A DNA stretch of 64,000 bases from Antribacter soli (GCF_021568775.1 NZ_JAKGSG010000006.1:1-64000); one strand, 5' to 3'; shown: positions 17,635 through 27,258, numbered from the stretch's first letter. The notes: generated by a model not told the origin, from the sequence alone. Numbers and translations: made by a program.

Positions 17635-18822
17635 GTGCGTGCAGTGGTGGTCGGAGGAGGGGTCGGCGGGGCCGCGAGCGCCGTGGCGCTACGCCGGGCG
17701 GGCGCCGAGGTGGTGGTCCTCGAGGCGCACGAGGACCCGGCGGGACGGGTCGGCTCGTTCGTGAGCCTCGCCGCGAACGGCCTGAGCGCCCTCGGCGCGC
17801 TCGGCTGCGTGGACCGCGTCCGGTCCCGCGGGTTCACCGTCGCCCGTCAGCACCTGCGCTCGGGCAAGGGGCGGCTGCTCGCGGACGTCCCCCGGGGACG
17901 ACGCGGCGACAGCGCGGAGCACAGCGTGACCCTCCTGCGTGCGGACCTCGTCGCCGAGCTGCGCGGCGCCGCGGCCGAGGCGGGCGCACGCATCGTGACG
18001 GGTGAGCGACTGGTCGGGATGACCGGTGGCACCGCCCTGTTCGCGAGCGGGCGCACCGAGGAGGCCGACGTCGTCGTCGGCGCGGACGGCCTGTGGTCCA
18101 CCGCACGCACCGCGCTCAACCCGGCCCTGGCCGCGCCGCGATACGCCGGGATGTACGTGGTGTGGGGGCGCACGCGCGCCGGCGCGCCGCAGCCCGCCGG
18201 TGACCCGACGTTCACGATCACCTTCTGCCGCAACGGGGCCTTCCTGCACGTCACGACGCCGTCCGGCGAGGTCTGGTGGCAGGCGCAGGTCACGAGCCGA
18301 ACGGCACCGGCGCTCGGCGGCCAGGTCGACGACGAGTGGCGCCGCCGGCTCGGTGACCTCTTCCGGCACGAGCCCGTGCCTGCCGACCTGATCGCGAGCA
18401 CCGACACGCTGGAGCTCGCCACGCTGCAGCACATGCTGGCGCCCGTCCCCCGCTGGCACGACGGTACGGTCGTCCTGGTCGGGGACGCGATACACCCGGT
18501 CGGCGCTGGTCAGGGAGCGTCGATGGCGCTGGAGGACGCGGTCGCGCTCGGGTCTGCGCTGGCCGGCTCCTCAACCGTCCTCCGAGCCCTGCAGGACTAC
18601 GAGCTGGCGCGTCGGCCGCGGGTGACCGAGATGCTCAAGGCGTCCGACGACAACCGCGAGGCCAAGAGCCGCAGTCGCCTCGCGCTGCGGCTGCAGGAGA
18701 TCGTGATGCCGCTCGTCGTGCCGCTGGTCTTCGAGCGGGCCACCGGATGGCTCTACGACTACACGCCCCCGGTGCTGCCAGGCGCGGGCCCCGACCCGGC
18801 CGTCCACGGTGTCGCGCGGTGA
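17635..18822 (+). CDS. FAD-dependent monooxygenase (PHBH/TetX-like)
   Basis: A 395-residue flavoprotein hydroxylase. N-terminal FAD-binding Rossmann motif [21 protein letters not shown] (GxGxxG), an aromatic-hydroxylase DG motif at [14 protein letters not shown] and the second FAD motif [27 protein letters not shown] (GD). The fold is that of class A flavin monooxygenases, which use NAD(P)H and O2 to hydroxylate small aromatic or polyketide substrates, including antibiotics. The GTG at 17635 follows GGTGGAGG. Regulation by the divergent TetR protein is strongly suggested. The substrate is unknown. Confidence 0.9.
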   Translation: MRAVVVGGGVGGAASAVALRRAGAEVVVLEAHEDPAGRVGSFVSLAANGLSALGALGCVDRVRSRGFTVARQHLRSGKGRLLADVPRGRRGDSAEHSVTLLRADLVAELRGAAAEAGARIVTGERLVGMTGGTALFASGRTEEADVVVGADGLWSTARTALNPALAAPRYAGMYVVWGRTRAGAPQPAGDPTFTITFCRNGAFLHVTTPSGEVWWQAQVTSRTAPALGGQVDDEWRRRLGDLFRHEPVPADLIASTDTLELATLQHMLAPVPRWHDGTVVLVGDAIHPVGAGQGASMALEDAVALGSALAGSSTVLRALQDYELARRPRVTEMLKASDDNREAKSRSRLALRLQEIVMPLVVPLVFERATGWLYDYTPPVLPGAGPDPAVHGVAR

Positions 18823-18835
18823 TCCACGGGGCCGC

Positions 18836-19358
18836 TCACGCCAGAGCGGCGACCGGCTCCTTCGTGAGGGTCTCCAGGCGCCGGACCATCCGCAGCACGA
18901 CCCAGAGCGGGATCGCCCCGAAGACGCCGAACGACATGTCGATGAGGCTCCAGCCCCACGGGATCCCGCGGATCGGCCCGCACACGAGCGCGAGCGGGAT
19001 GATCCCGGCGCACGCGATCAGCCCGAACTGGATCACCCACACGTTCCGCACCGGGTCGCGGTACGGCCCCCAGAACGCCACGGCGATGACGAGGTGCGCG
19101 AACGCGAGCCAGTCCGTCCCGTAGAGCACGAAGGGGTACCGGGCGTCCGTCGCCTCGAGCCCCTCCCGGACCCGGGCGATCCACTCGGTGAGCGAGGGCA
19201 GCCAGGCGTCGACGCCCCACGCGCGGAGCAGGTCGTCCGCCCACCGGATCTCGGTGACCAGCGGGAATGCCGTCGCCCCGCTGAGCACCAGGGCCCACGA
19301 CGAACACGATCAGCCACGCCTTGATGCGGCGCTCCAGCGCGGCGGCCTCGTCAGTCAT
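18836..19358 (-). pseudogene. Frameshifted gene for a four-TM membrane protein
   Basis: The N-terminus (MTDEAAALERRIKAWLIVFVV) is in one frame and the remainder (LSGATAFPLVTEIRWADDLL ... ETLTKEPVAALA) in another. Removing one G from the GGGCCC run at about 19291-19296 joins them as WLIVFVVALVLSGATAFPLV. The rebuilt protein is about 173 residues with four TM helices. Its function is not recognised. A poly-G/poly-C tract lies just upstream of the start, so the shift could be a sequence error rather than a true mutation. Confidence 0.7.
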
Positions 19359-19380
19359 GCGGGGAGGCTACAGCCGGCGA

Positions 19381-19512
<132 letters not shown>

Positions 19513-19545
19513 CAGCGAGGGGCCTCACGCCGGGTCCGGAGAGAC

Positions 19546-19610
19546 GACGATGCCCGACGCCGTCGGGCGCGATCCGTGCGGAAGGCGACCGACCGGCGTC
19601 GGGCATCGTC
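19546..19610 (-). terminator. tig: Trigger factor terminator hairpin
   Basis: GACGATGCCCGACGCCG (19546-19562) and CGGCGTCGGGCATCGTC (19594-19610) are perfect 17-bp reverse complements with a 31-nt loop. The stem begins 11 nt after the trigger-factor stop codon. No strong U-tract follows. Confidence 0.65.
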
Positions 19611-19620
19611 AGGGCGGTTC

Positions 19621-20985
19621 TCAGGCCTTGGCCGACTCCGTCGCGGTGTCCTCGGCAGCCTCGGAGGCCTGCGCGACGGCGGCCTCGAGGGCCTCCTGTG
19701 CGGCGTCGTCCTCGTCCGAGCCGATGAACTCGCTCAGGTCGACGACGCTGCCGTCGGCGTCCTTGACCTCGACCTTGCGCAGCGCGACCGCGAGCGCCTT
19801 CGAGCGCGCGACCTCGCCGACCATGGACGGGATCTGACCGTTCTGGTCGAGCGTCGAGATGAACTCGTTCGGGTCCATGCCGTACTGGCGCGACGCGCTC
19901 ACCAGGTACTCGACGAGCTCGCCCTGGCCGACCTTGATCTCCAGCTTCTCGGCGAGGGTGTCGAGAAGGATCTGGTTCTTGATCGCCTTCGTGGCGTCCA
20001 CGGTCACCTCGGCGCGGTGCGTGTCGTCCTCGAGGCGGCCCTCGGACTCGAGGTGGCGGTGCACCTCGGCCTCGACCACGCCGTTCGGGACGGGGATCTC
20101 GACGGCGCCGATCAGCGCCTCCAGGAGGGCGTCGCGGGCGACGACCGCCTGGTTCGACGTCTTGATGGAGGCCACCTGCGAGCGCAGGTCGTCCTTCAGC
20201 TCGTCGAGGGTGTCGAACTCGGAGGCGAGCTGCGCGAAGTCGTCGTCCGCCTCGGGCAGGTCGCGCTGCTTGACCGTCTGGGCGGTGACCGTGACCTCGG
20301 CCTCCTGGCCCTCGTGCTCGCCGCCGGCCAGCGGGGCGCGGAAGGTCGTGGTCTCGCCGGCGGACAGGCCGGTCAGAGCCTCGTCCAGACCGTCCAGCAT
20401 GTTGCCGGAGCCGATCTGGTAGGAGACGCCGGAGACGGAGTCGACCTCCTCGTCGCCGATGAGCGCCTTGAGGTCGATGACGATGTAGTCGCCGTCGACG
20501 GCCGGGCGGTCGACGCCGACCAGCGTGCCGAAGCGCTCACGCAGCGCGTCGAGGCGCTCCGCGATGTCCTCGTCCGTCACGCTCGTCGACTCGACGGTCA
20601 CGTCCAGGCCGTCGAGCTCGGGCAGCTCGATCTCCGGGCGCACCTCGACCTCGGCCGTGAACTTCAGCTGGCCCTCGCCGGCCTTGGCGGGGACCTCGGT
20701 CACGTCGACCTCGGGCTGGCCGAGCGGGCGCAGGCTCGCCTCGTTCGCGGCCTGGCGGTAGAAACCGGACAGGGCATCGTTCACCGCGTGCTCGATCACC
20801 GCACCCCAGCCGACGCGCTGCTCGATGATGCGCGGGGGGACCTTGCCCTTGCGGAAGCCGGGGACGTTCACCTGCTCCGCGATGTGCTTGTAGGCGTGGT
20901 CGATGCTCGGCTTGAGCTCGTCGTAGTCCACCTCGACGGTCAGCTTGACCTTGGTGGGATCCAGGGTCTCGACGGCGCTCTTCAC
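19621..20985 (-). CDS. tig: Trigger factor, ribosome-associated chaperone and prolyl isomerase
   Basis: 454 residues, normal for actinobacterial trigger factor. The N-terminal ribosome-binding domain opens MKSAVETLDPTKVKLTVEVD and carries the signature VPGFRKGKVP (the FRK loop that docks on ribosomal protein uL23). The FKBP-type PPIase domain lies near 160-240, and the helical C-terminal chaperone arms near 250-420. An acidic, Ala/Glu-rich tail closes the protein (FIGSDEDDAAQEALEAAVAQ). The clpP genes that follow tig in many actinobacteria are not present downstream; a poly-G/C artefact and an unrelated gene are there instead. Confidence 0.97.
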   Translation of the reverse strand: MKSAVETLDPTKVKLTVEVDYDELKPSIDHAYKHIAEQVNVPGFRKGKVPPRIIEQRVGWGAVIEHAVNDALSGFYRQAANEASLRPLGQPEVDVTEVPAKAGEGQLKFTAEVEVRPEIELPELDGLDVTVESTSVTDEDIAERLDALRERFGTLVGVDRPAVDGDYIVIDLKALIGDEEVDSVSGVSYQIGSGNMLDGLDEALTGLSAGETTTFRAPLAGGEHEGQEAEVTVTAQTVKQRDLPEADDDFAQLASEFDTLDELKDDLRSQVASIKTSNQAVVARDALLEALIGAVEIPVPNGVVEAEVHRHLESEGRLEDDTHRAEVTVDATKAIKNQILLDTLAEKLEIKVGQGELVEYLVSASRQYGMDPNEFISTLDQNGQIPSMVGEVARSKALAVALRKVEVKDADGSVVDLSEFIGSDEDDAAQEALEAAVAQASEAAEDTATESAKA

Positions 20986-21105
20986 TTCGATGGTCTCCAG
21001 AGGACGGGGAATGGGATTGCGTGCAACCGGCGCACGGGCAACCCGTCCATGGTACGCGCGTACCGGTGGATACTCGAACCCGGAGGCTGTGCGCCCGGCG
21101 ACCGG

Positions 21106-22011
21106 TCACCAGTCCCAGGTGAAGCCGACGATGGCACGTTCCATGACGGACACGAAGCGCTGCACCGACAGCTCGTCGTCGAGCTCGACGGGCTCCAGCG
21201 ACGTCGGGTCGCCCTCGAGGTCGTCCCACTCCGCCCACCAGACCTTGCCGGGCACGAGCGCCTGGTCGAACTCGACCTGCATCCGCAGGCTCTCCAGGCG
21301 GCCGAACACCGCCCGCCGGTACACCCGCGGCGGCGGCTCCCGGTACCGGAACGACGTGCGGTACTCGACCGACGCGGTCTCCCCCGCCGCGAGCGTCCGC
21401 CTCAGGTGGATGTCGACGGCATGGAAGTGGTCGTCCAGCCGGTACAGCGGGCTCAGGGTCCCGCCCCGCAGCACCTCGATCTCGACGTCCGTGGTGTCGA
21501 AGCGGTAGCGGACGACGTCGAGCCCGTCGACGAGCGCCTCGACGACCTGGCTCGTGACGTGCTCGCGAGGCCGTCCGTCCGGACCGATGCGGTGCGTCTC
21601 GTACACCGTCACCGAGCGATACCGCTCCGGGCCCGAGCCCTCCGGGCTGCCCTTGGGCGCGCGCGCCCGGCCGGCGACCACCCGCGAGCGCGGGACCGCC
21701 CCCAGCAGCAGGGCCCACAGGGTCTCGGCCTCGTCCCGACGGAACCCGAACGCGTCCACGAACCAGGTCAGCGTCTGCGGGCTCAGCACCTCCCCGCGCA
21801 GCGCGCGGGCCACCCGGTCCTTGAGCGAGTCCTCCGGGATGTCCAGGCCGTCCGCCCAGACCACGGGCGCGAGCACGCGGCACACCGCACGATGGTTGAT
21901 CTCGTCGCCGCGCAGGCGTGTGGCGCGCGCCTGCCACTGGCGGCGGTACGGCCCCGGCCGGCCGAGCAGCTCGCAGAGGTACCGTGCCGCCTCGCGCGCG
22001 TCGTTGGTCAC
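21106..22011 (-). CDS. Actinobacterial protein of unknown function
   Basis: A 301-residue soluble protein. Residues 1-95 (NDAREAARYLCELLGRPG ... TLTWFVDAFGFRRDEAETLWALL) are helical and resemble a degenerate helix-turn-helix or adaptor domain. The rest (VTVYETHRIGPDGRP, SVEYRTSFRYREPPPRVYRR, WDDLEGDPTSLEPVEL) is beta-rich. No enzyme motif was seen. The GTG at 22011 is preferred because GGAGG precedes it and homology-like sequence begins there. Earlier ATGs at 22074 and 22116 would add a Gly/Arg-rich leader without a ribosome-binding site. It lies upstream of tig on the same strand. Confidence 0.6.
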   Translation of the reverse strand: MTNDAREAARYLCELLGRPGPYRRQWQARATRLRGDEINHRAVCRVLAPVVWADGLDIPEDSLKDRVARALRGEVLSPQTLTWFVDAFGFRRDEAETLWALLLGAVPRSRVVAGRARAPKGSPEGSGPERYRSVTVYETHRIGPDGRPREHVTSQVVEALVDGLDVVRYRFDTTDVEIEVLRGGTLSPLYRLDDHFHAVDIHLRRTLAAGETASVEYRTSFRYREPPPRVYRRAVFGRLESLRMQVEFDQALVPGKVWWAEWDDLEGDPTSLEPVELDDELSVQRFVSVMERAIVGFTWDW

Positions 22012-22168
22012 CCCGCCTCCCCGTCCGCCGTCGTGTCGCGGCTCTCCCGCCGCTGTGCGATCGTCCTGCGACATAAGGACCGTAACGTCCATCGCAGCAT
22101 GAGGCGAAATTCCCACGCCGGGTCCCGATGATGTGACCCGGCGTGTTCAGCGAACAAGGGGGTGCTCT

Positions 22169-22588
22169 GTGCCGGATACCGTCGTACGACCGCGCCCCCG
22201 CACCGTGTCCGCCGGCGTCGTCGCGCACGACCTGCGCTCCGCGGCCGTCGCGCAGGCGGCGCTTGCCGCTCAGCCCGGCCTCGAGGTCGTCGGCTCCGCT
22301 CTCAACGTGGGCACGCTGCTGCACCGCACCGGCCCGTTGAAGGCCGTCGCCCTCGAGGTACCGCCCGTCGACGACGTCGACGTGATGCTCCTCGCGACCT
22401 GTCTGCTCGCGACCGGGGCGGCCGTCGTCTGCTTCACGCTCGCCGACACCGACGTGCCCCAGCAGGCCCAGCTCGTCGCCGCAGGGATCGCCCTCGTGGG
22501 GGTTGCGCAACTGCCGCGCGAGCTGCTCATGTCGGCGCTGCTGCCCCTTCCTCAGTCTCCCGCCTGGCCCGGCGCCCGCCTCTGGTGA
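22169..22588 (+). CDS. Small protein of unknown function
   Basis: 139 residues starting at a GTG with AGGGGG upstream. The central part (AAVAQAALAAQPGLEVVGSALNVGTLLHR, VDDVDVMLLATCLLATGAAVVCFTLA) alternates strands and helices like a truncated receiver or Rossmann-like fold, but phospho-acceptor residues are not evident. It is divergent from the unknown gene at 21106-22011 and convergent with a flavin monooxygenase. Expression is not proven. Confidence 0.5.
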   Translation: MPDTVVRPRPRTVSAGVVAHDLRSAAVAQAALAAQPGLEVVGSALNVGTLLHRTGPLKAVALEVPPVDDVDVMLLATCLLATGAAVVCFTLADTDVPQQAQLVAAGIALVGVAQLPRELLMSALLPLPQSPAWPGARLW

Positions 22589-22591
22589 TGC

Positions 22592-22660
22592 CGGCCGGGT
22601 GATGCCCGGCCGAGCCAAGCCCCGCCCCGCGGACCGCCCCCCAACCGGGCCGCGGGGCGG
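22592..22660. terminator. Two hairpins between convergent genes
   Basis: CGGCCGGG/CCCGGCCG (22592-22599 and 22605-22612, 5-nt loop) is followed by an 11-bp stem CCGCCCCGCGG/CCGCGGGGCGG (22622-22632 and 22650-22660, 17-nt loop), then TCTTCGGTTG. They separate the small plus-strand gene from the minus-strand monooxygenase and probably end transcription from both sides. Confidence 0.6.
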
Positions 22661-22708
22661 TCTTCGGTTGCCGCCGCGCCTCGGGGTCGTGCGGACCCCT
22701 GCGGCGCC

Positions 22709-23827
22709 TCATCCCCGCGCGAGCGCGCGGGCGATCCGCCGGGCGTCGATCGCCATCTCCCGGAACATCCCGCTCAGCGGGTTCGTGTACCCGGTGAACC
22801 AGAGCCCCGGCGCCGCCGCACGGCCGCCGGTCGCGACGGGCACGCCGCGGTCGCCGAGCACGCCCAGGTGCCCGACCAGCGGCTCCAGCCCCCGCGCGTA
22901 CCCCGTCGCGGCCAGCACGACGTCGGGCGTCGCACGGCTGCCGTCAGCGAGCAGGACGGCGTCGCCGTCGAACCCCGTCACGGCCGGCACCACCTCGACC
23001 CGGCCTGCGAGGACCGCGTCGACCAGCCCGACGTCCTGCACCGGGATCGCGCCCTGCTGCACCCGCGTGTACAGGCCCTCCGCCGGCACCGGCAGCCCCA
23101 CGTGCGTCAGGTCGGGGACGCTGGCGCGCCGGACCGGACCGGCCATCCGGTCGACGAGCCCCACGGGCAGCCGTCGCACCAGGATGCCCGTGTACTGAGC
23201 GGCCCACGGGCCTTGCGACCGCCGGACGATGTGCGGCGGCGTGCGCACCGCCAGCCGGACGCGCGCCGCCCCGCCGTCGACCAGGTCGACGGCGATCTCC
23301 GCGCCCGTGTTGCCCACGCCCACCACGAGCACGTCGCGCCCCGCGTAGGGCGCGGCGTCGCGGTAGGCGCTCGCGTGCACCAGCTCGCCGGTGAACCCGT
23401 CGCGACCTGGCCAGTCCGGCGCGAGCGGGGTGTGGTTGTAGCCGGTCGCGACGACGACCGCACGCGCCTGCCGCTCCTCGCCGGACGCGGTGCGCAGCAA
23501 CCAGCCGCCGGACCTGGCGGGATCAGGGTCGATGCGGGTGACCTCCACGCCCGTCTCGACGTCGAGCCCGTGGCGCGCGGAGTACGTCTCGAGGTAGCGG
23601 ACGACGTCGGCCCGCGCGACCCAGCGGCCGTACGCCCGCGGGATCGCAAGGCCGGGCAGGCCGGAGAACCGGCGCGTGGTGTGCAGGTGGAGCCGCTCGT
23701 AGTGGCGCCGCCACGATGCGGCCACCGAGTCCCGCTCCAGGACCGTCACGCCGAACCCGCGGGCCTGGAGCGCGGCCGCGGCCGCGAGGCCACCCGGTCC
23801 GGCACCGACGACGTACACCGTGTCCAT
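22709..23827 (-). CDS. Flavin-containing monooxygenase-like oxidoreductase
   Basis: 372 residues with two dinucleotide-binding motifs: FAD-binding VYVVGAGPGGLAAAAALQARG at the N-terminus and NADPH-binding DVLVVGVGNTGAEIAVDLVDGG near residue 170. Between them lies VVATGYNHTP, the ATG-type FAD contact, and later VVLAATGYARGLEPL. This is the layout of bacterial FMO/YUCCA-like enzymes and related thioredoxin-reductase-fold oxidoreductases, which oxygenate N, S or carbonyl groups. ATG at 23827; the long frame upstream runs opposite the kinase gene. The substrate is unknown. Confidence 0.85.
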   Translation of the reverse strand: MDTVYVVGAGPGGLAAAAALQARGFGVTVLERDSVAASWRRHYERLHLHTTRRFSGLPGLAIPRAYGRWVARADVVRYLETYSARHGLDVETGVEVTRIDPDPARSGGWLLRTASGEERQARAVVVATGYNHTPLAPDWPGRDGFTGELVHASAYRDAAPYAGRDVLVVGVGNTGAEIAVDLVDGGAARVRLAVRTPPHIVRRSQGPWAAQYTGILVRRLPVGLVDRMAGPVRRASVPDLTHVGLPVPAEGLYTRVQQGAIPVQDVGLVDAVLAGRVEVVPAVTGFDGDAVLLADGSRATPDVVLAATGYARGLEPLVGHLGVLGDRGVPVATGGRAAAPGLWFTGYTNPLSGMFREMAIDARRIARALARG

Positions 23828-23903
23828 CCCGGAAGAGTAGCGGCGGGGCGGCCTGCGCAGGAGGTGCGTAGCGGGCGAATCGTGCACAGCGGGACGTCCC
23901 CGG

Positions 23904-23942
23904 TTGACATCCGGCCCGGCCGTCGGATGAGAGAGTGGGGCC
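23904..23942 (+). promoter_or_regulatory. Putative promoter of the PfkB-type kinase gene
   Basis: TTGACA at 23904-23909 is a perfect -35 hexamer. The -10 element is weaker (GAGAGT or ATGAGA around 23927-23935). With this spacing transcription would start close to the GTG at 23945, so the kinase mRNA may be leaderless. It lies between two divergent genes. Confidence 0.45.
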
Positions 23943-23944
23943 TC

Positions 23945-24796
23945 GTGGAACCTCAGGTGGTGGTGGCCGGCCCGGCGTCGTGGAACACCCTCGTGCGGCT
24001 CGACCGCCTTCCAGAACCCCGCCCGCAGACGGTGTTCGCCCGCGAGACGGTTCGCACGCTCGGCGGGACGAGCGCGGGCAAGGCGCTCCACCTTGCCGAT
24101 CTCGGCATGCGCGTGCGGCTCGTCACGACCGTCGGCACCGACGCCGAGGCGGACCTCGTGCTGGGCGCGCTCGACCGCGGCGGCATCGAGCTCGTCGCAC
24201 GACGCACGGACGGGCCCACCGAGCAACACCTGAACCTCATGACGGATGCCGGCGAGCGTGTGTCGATCTATCTCGCGACGGCGGAGCCGGCCGGACCGCC
24301 GTCGGCCGAGGTCCTGGCGGGTGCCGGGCACGTCGTCCTCGACCTGAGCACCGCCGGGCTGGAGCTCCTGCCCGCCGCCCGCGCGAGCGGGGCGACGCTG
24401 TGGACAGACCTGCACGACTACGACGGCGTCGCCGAGTTCCACCGCCCGTTCGCCGACGCCTGCTCGCACGTGTTCCTCAACGACGACGGCACGCCCGACC
24501 ACAGGGCCGTCATGGAGGGCCTCCTGGCCCGCGGCGCGACGACCGTCGTGTGCACGCTCGGCGCCCGCGGCGCGGTCGCGCTCACCGCGGACGGCTGGTC
24601 CACGTGCCCGGCCGAGCCGGTCGACGTCGTCGACACGAACGGGGCCGGCGACGCCTTCTTCGCCGGGTTCCTCGTCGCCCACCTACGAGGCGAGAGCACG
24701 ACCGCGTGCCTGCACGCGGGCGCCCGCCAGGCCGTGCGGGCCCTGCGCTCGCGCCACCTGAGCCCGCTCCTGGACGAGGTCCACCCGGCCGGGTAG
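23945..24796 (+). CDS. PfkB family carbohydrate/nucleoside kinase
   Basis: A 283-residue ribokinase-fold sugar kinase. The N-terminus (VVVAGPASWNTLVRLDRLP) carries the substrate-binding Asp region. GGTSAGKALHLADLG corresponds to the GG-N/S motif, and the C-terminal signature VDVVDTNGAGDAFFAGFLVA holds the catalytic Asp in the DTxGAGD anion hole. The start may be the GTG at 23945 or the in-frame ATG at 23927; a -35 hexamer at 23904 favours a near-leaderless GTG. Substrate not predicted: fructose, ribose, adenosine and 2-keto-3-deoxygluconate kinases all share these motifs. Confidence 0.88.
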   Translation: MEPQVVVAGPASWNTLVRLDRLPEPRPQTVFARETVRTLGGTSAGKALHLADLGMRVRLVTTVGTDAEADLVLGALDRGGIELVARRTDGPTEQHLNLMTDAGERVSIYLATAEPAGPPSAEVLAGAGHVVLDLSTAGLELLPAARASGATLWTDLHDYDGVAEFHRPFADACSHVFLNDDGTPDHRAVMEGLLARGATTVVCTLGARGAVALTADGWSTCPAEPVDVVDTNGAGDAFFAGFLVAHLRGESTTACLHAGARQAVRALRSRHLSPLLDEVHPAG

Positions 24797-24812
24797 ACCC
24801 GTCGAGCGCGGC

Positions 24813-25775
24813 TCACGGGCGGTCCCACTCGACGACGAGCCGGCCGCTCCTCTGCGTCACCTCCGTGCCGAACGTGGCACAGGCGCGCCGGAACCGGTCG
24901 GTGATCCAGCGAGCCTCGTCCGGTGCAGCGAGGCGGGTGAAGCAGTTGTCCAGCGCCAGGGGGACGCCTTCGAGCCGGACGAGCCGCCCGTCGTCGTCGA
25001 AGGTCACGAGGAACAGGAGCCCCAGATCGTTGCGCAGGCGGGGGTCGGTCGCGTAGTCGTCGATGAAGTCGCCGAGGTCGTACACGACGGAGTCGTCGAC
25101 ACCGTGGAAGACGTGGGCGGAGTGCCCGGCGACGAGGGTGGCGCCGGCCACCCGGAAGGTCGTCGCTGCCACCCGCACGTGCGGGACGGGATGGGTGACC
25201 ATGTTCGGGCCCCAGTGCGGAGTCACGAGGACGACGTCGGTGTCCAGCCCGCTGATCGTGTCGAGCAGCCAGGTCGCCGACCCGTGCTCGAGGTCCGCGA
25301 ACGCGACCCCCGGGCGGCCGGGACCCGCGGCGTAGTCGGCCGGGTGGTCGGTGACGGCCACGACCCCGACCCTGAGGCCGGCGGCCTCGAGGACGATCGG
25401 GGCGCGGGCGGCAGCCTCGTCGGCACCGGCACCGACCCAGCCGATCCCGGCATCGGCGAGGTGGCCGAACGTGTCGAGGAGCGCTTCCGCGCCGAAGTCC
25501 AGGGCATGGTTGTTGGCGAGGGTCACGCAGCTCACGCCGAGGTGCCGGAGCACCTGGGCCGCGACCGGTGGGGCGCGGAAGAAGAACGGCTTGTCCGGGT
25601 CGGGCCACGGTGCGCCGCGATCCGAGACGACGCACTCGAGGTTGAGCACGAACAGGTCCGCCTCGTGCGCGACGGCCACGAGCTCGTCGCTGAACAGCGT
25701 GGTCGGCGCGACGACCGCGAGGCGTTGGGCGACCTTGCGGCCCAGCATGGTGTCGCCCGCCAGTGCGACCTTCAC
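24813..25775 (-). CDS. CapA (PgsA)-family metallophosphatase-like protein
   Basis: A 320-residue CapA-family protein with the family's metal-site motifs: ALAGDTMLGR, LNLECVVSD, TLANNHALDFG, VTPHWGPN and VAGHSAHVFHGV. The family includes poly-gamma-glutamate capsule proteins, but most members are uncharacterised. No signal peptide or TM segment precedes the domain, so it is probably cytoplasmic, unlike PgsA. The GTG at 25775 overlaps the stop of the upstream phosphoribosyltransferase/hydrolase gene (GTGA), so the two are translationally coupled. Confidence 0.87.
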   Translation of the reverse strand: MKVALAGDTMLGRKVAQRLAVVAPTTLFSDELVAVAHEADLFVLNLECVVSDRGAPWPDPDKPFFFRAPPVAAQVLRHLGVSCVTLANNHALDFGAEALLDTFGHLADAGIGWVGAGADEAAARAPIVLEAAGLRVGVVAVTDHPADYAAGPGRPGVAFADLEHGSATWLLDTISGLDTDVVLVTPHWGPNMVTHPVPHVRVAATTFRVAGATLVAGHSAHVFHGVDDSVVYDLGDFIDDYATDPRLRNDLGLLFLVTFDDDGRLVRLEGVPLALDNCFTRLAAPDEARWITDRFRRACATFGTEVTQRSGRLVVEWDRP

Positions 25776-27109
25776 GGTCGGCCCGCCCGGGGCGCCGGAG
25801 CGAGGTGGCGGGTGAACCAGTCCCGGGCCGCTTCGGCGGCAGTCTCGAGCGTGCCGGGCTCCTCGAAGAGGTGAGTGGCACCGGGGACGACGGTGAGGTG
25901 GTTCTCGCACCCCCGGAGCTGGGCCTGCGCCTGGCGGTTGAGGTCGAGCACGACGTCGTCGGCGCCTCCGACGACGAGCAGCGTGGGGGCCGTGACCATC
26001 GGCAACCGGGCGGCCGCGAGGTCGGGGCGACCGCCGCGCGACACGACGGCGGCGATGCCGGCGTCGGGTTCGGTCGCGGCCCACAGGGCGGCCGCGGCAC
26101 CGGTGCTGGCCCCGAAGTAGCCGACGGACAGCTTGTCGAGGCCGGGCTGGGTGCGCAGCCACCGGGTGGCGTCGACGAGACGCTGAGCCAGGAGGCCGAC
26201 GTCGAACACGTTGGCGCGGTCCCGCTCTTCTTCGGCGGTGAGCAGGTCGAAGAGGAGCGTGCCGAGCCCGGCCTGGTTGAGGACGGTGGCGACGTAGCGG
26301 TTGCGGGGGCTGCGCCGGCTGCTTCCGCTGCCGTGCGCGAACACCACGACCCCGGCCGCCACGTCGGGCACGGTGAGGCGGCCGCCGAGGCGGACGGGCC
26401 CGGCGTGCACCGTGACCTCCTCGTCCTGCGAGGGCGGGTCGTCGCCCGCGGTGCCCGGCGCCGTCGTCGTCGCTCCTGCGCTCGCCCGCTCCAGGCATGC
26501 GATGACCTCGTCGTCGGAGGTCTGGGAGAAGTCGACGTAGTACTCGCTGATCGCGGAGAAGTGGTCGGGGGTGTCCAGGCAGACGAGCTCGTCGGCGTCG
26601 CCGCCGAGTCGGGCGGTCCAGTCGGGCGGCGCGACCGGCACGGCCAGCACCACCCGGCCTGCACCGTGCGCCCGGGCCACCTGGCAGGCCGCCCGGGCCG
26701 TCGAGCCGGTGGCGATCCCGTCGTCGACCACCACCGCGGTACGGCCCGCCAGCGGCACGCGCGGACGGTCGCCACGGAACCGCAGCGCGCGGCGCTCCAG
26801 CTCGCCCCGCTCGCGCGACTCGACGTCGGCGAACTGGTGCTCCGAGACGCCGACCTTGCGGACGATCTCGTCGTTGACGATCCGGACGCCGTCCTCGCCG
26901 AGGGCACCCATCGCCAGCTCGGGCTGGAACGGCACCCCGACCTTGCGGACCAGGATCACGTCCAGCGGCGCGCCGAGCGCCGTCGCGACCTCGAAGGCGA
27001 CCGGGACACCGCCTCGTGGAAGGCCGAGCACGACCACGGGTTCGTCTCGCAGGCGCAGGAGCTTCGTCGCCAGCTTCCGGCCGGCGTCCACGCGATCAGC
27101 AAAGGCCAT
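25772..27109 (-). CDS. Phosphoribosyltransferase / dienelactone-hydrolase fusion protein
   Basis: A 445-residue two-domain protein. Residues 1-215 are a type I phosphoribosyltransferase with the PRPP-binding loop TAVVVDDGIATGSTARAA and an early VVLGLPRGGVPVAFEVA. Residues 230-440 are an alpha/beta hydrolase of the dienelactone-hydrolase kind: GVVVFAHGSGSS oxyanion region, nucleophile Ser in GYFGASTGAA, acid Asp in VVGGADDVVLD and His in PGATHLFEE. The fusion recurs in actinobacteria and has no established substrate. The ATG at 27109 is the first sensible start. It is coupled to the CapA-like gene and divergent from the DeoR regulator. Confidence 0.88.
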   Translation of the reverse strand: MAFADRVDAGRKLATKLLRLRDEPVVVLGLPRGGVPVAFEVATALGAPLDVILVRKVGVPFQPELAMGALGEDGVRIVNDEIVRKVGVSEHQFADVESRERGELERRALRFRGDRPRVPLAGRTAVVVDDGIATGSTARAACQVARAHGAGRVVLAVPVAPPDWTARLGGDADELVCLDTPDHFSAISEYYVDFSQTSDDEVIACLERASAGATTTAPGTAGDDPPSQDEEVTVHAGPVRLGGRLTVPDVAAGVVVFAHGSGSSRRSPRNRYVATVLNQAGLGTLLFDLLTAEEERDRANVFDVGLLAQRLVDATRWLRTQPGLDKLSVGYFGASTGAAAALWAATEPDAGIAAVVSRGGRPDLAAARLPMVTAPTLLVVGGADDVVLDLNRQAQAQLRGCENHLTVVPGATHLFEEPGTLETAAEAARDWFTRHLAPAPRAGRP

Positions 27110-27258
27110 GGCCGCACCACCTCACTCCAAGCCTGCCTCCACGCCGTGCTCGAGGCACGGGTAGGGGCGGTGGCCACCAAGGAGATGCGCCTGCCGATTC
27201 CCGAATGTCGCGATAAGCGGCAGACTCAGAGAGGAACCGGACGACAGGAGGCTTGACG

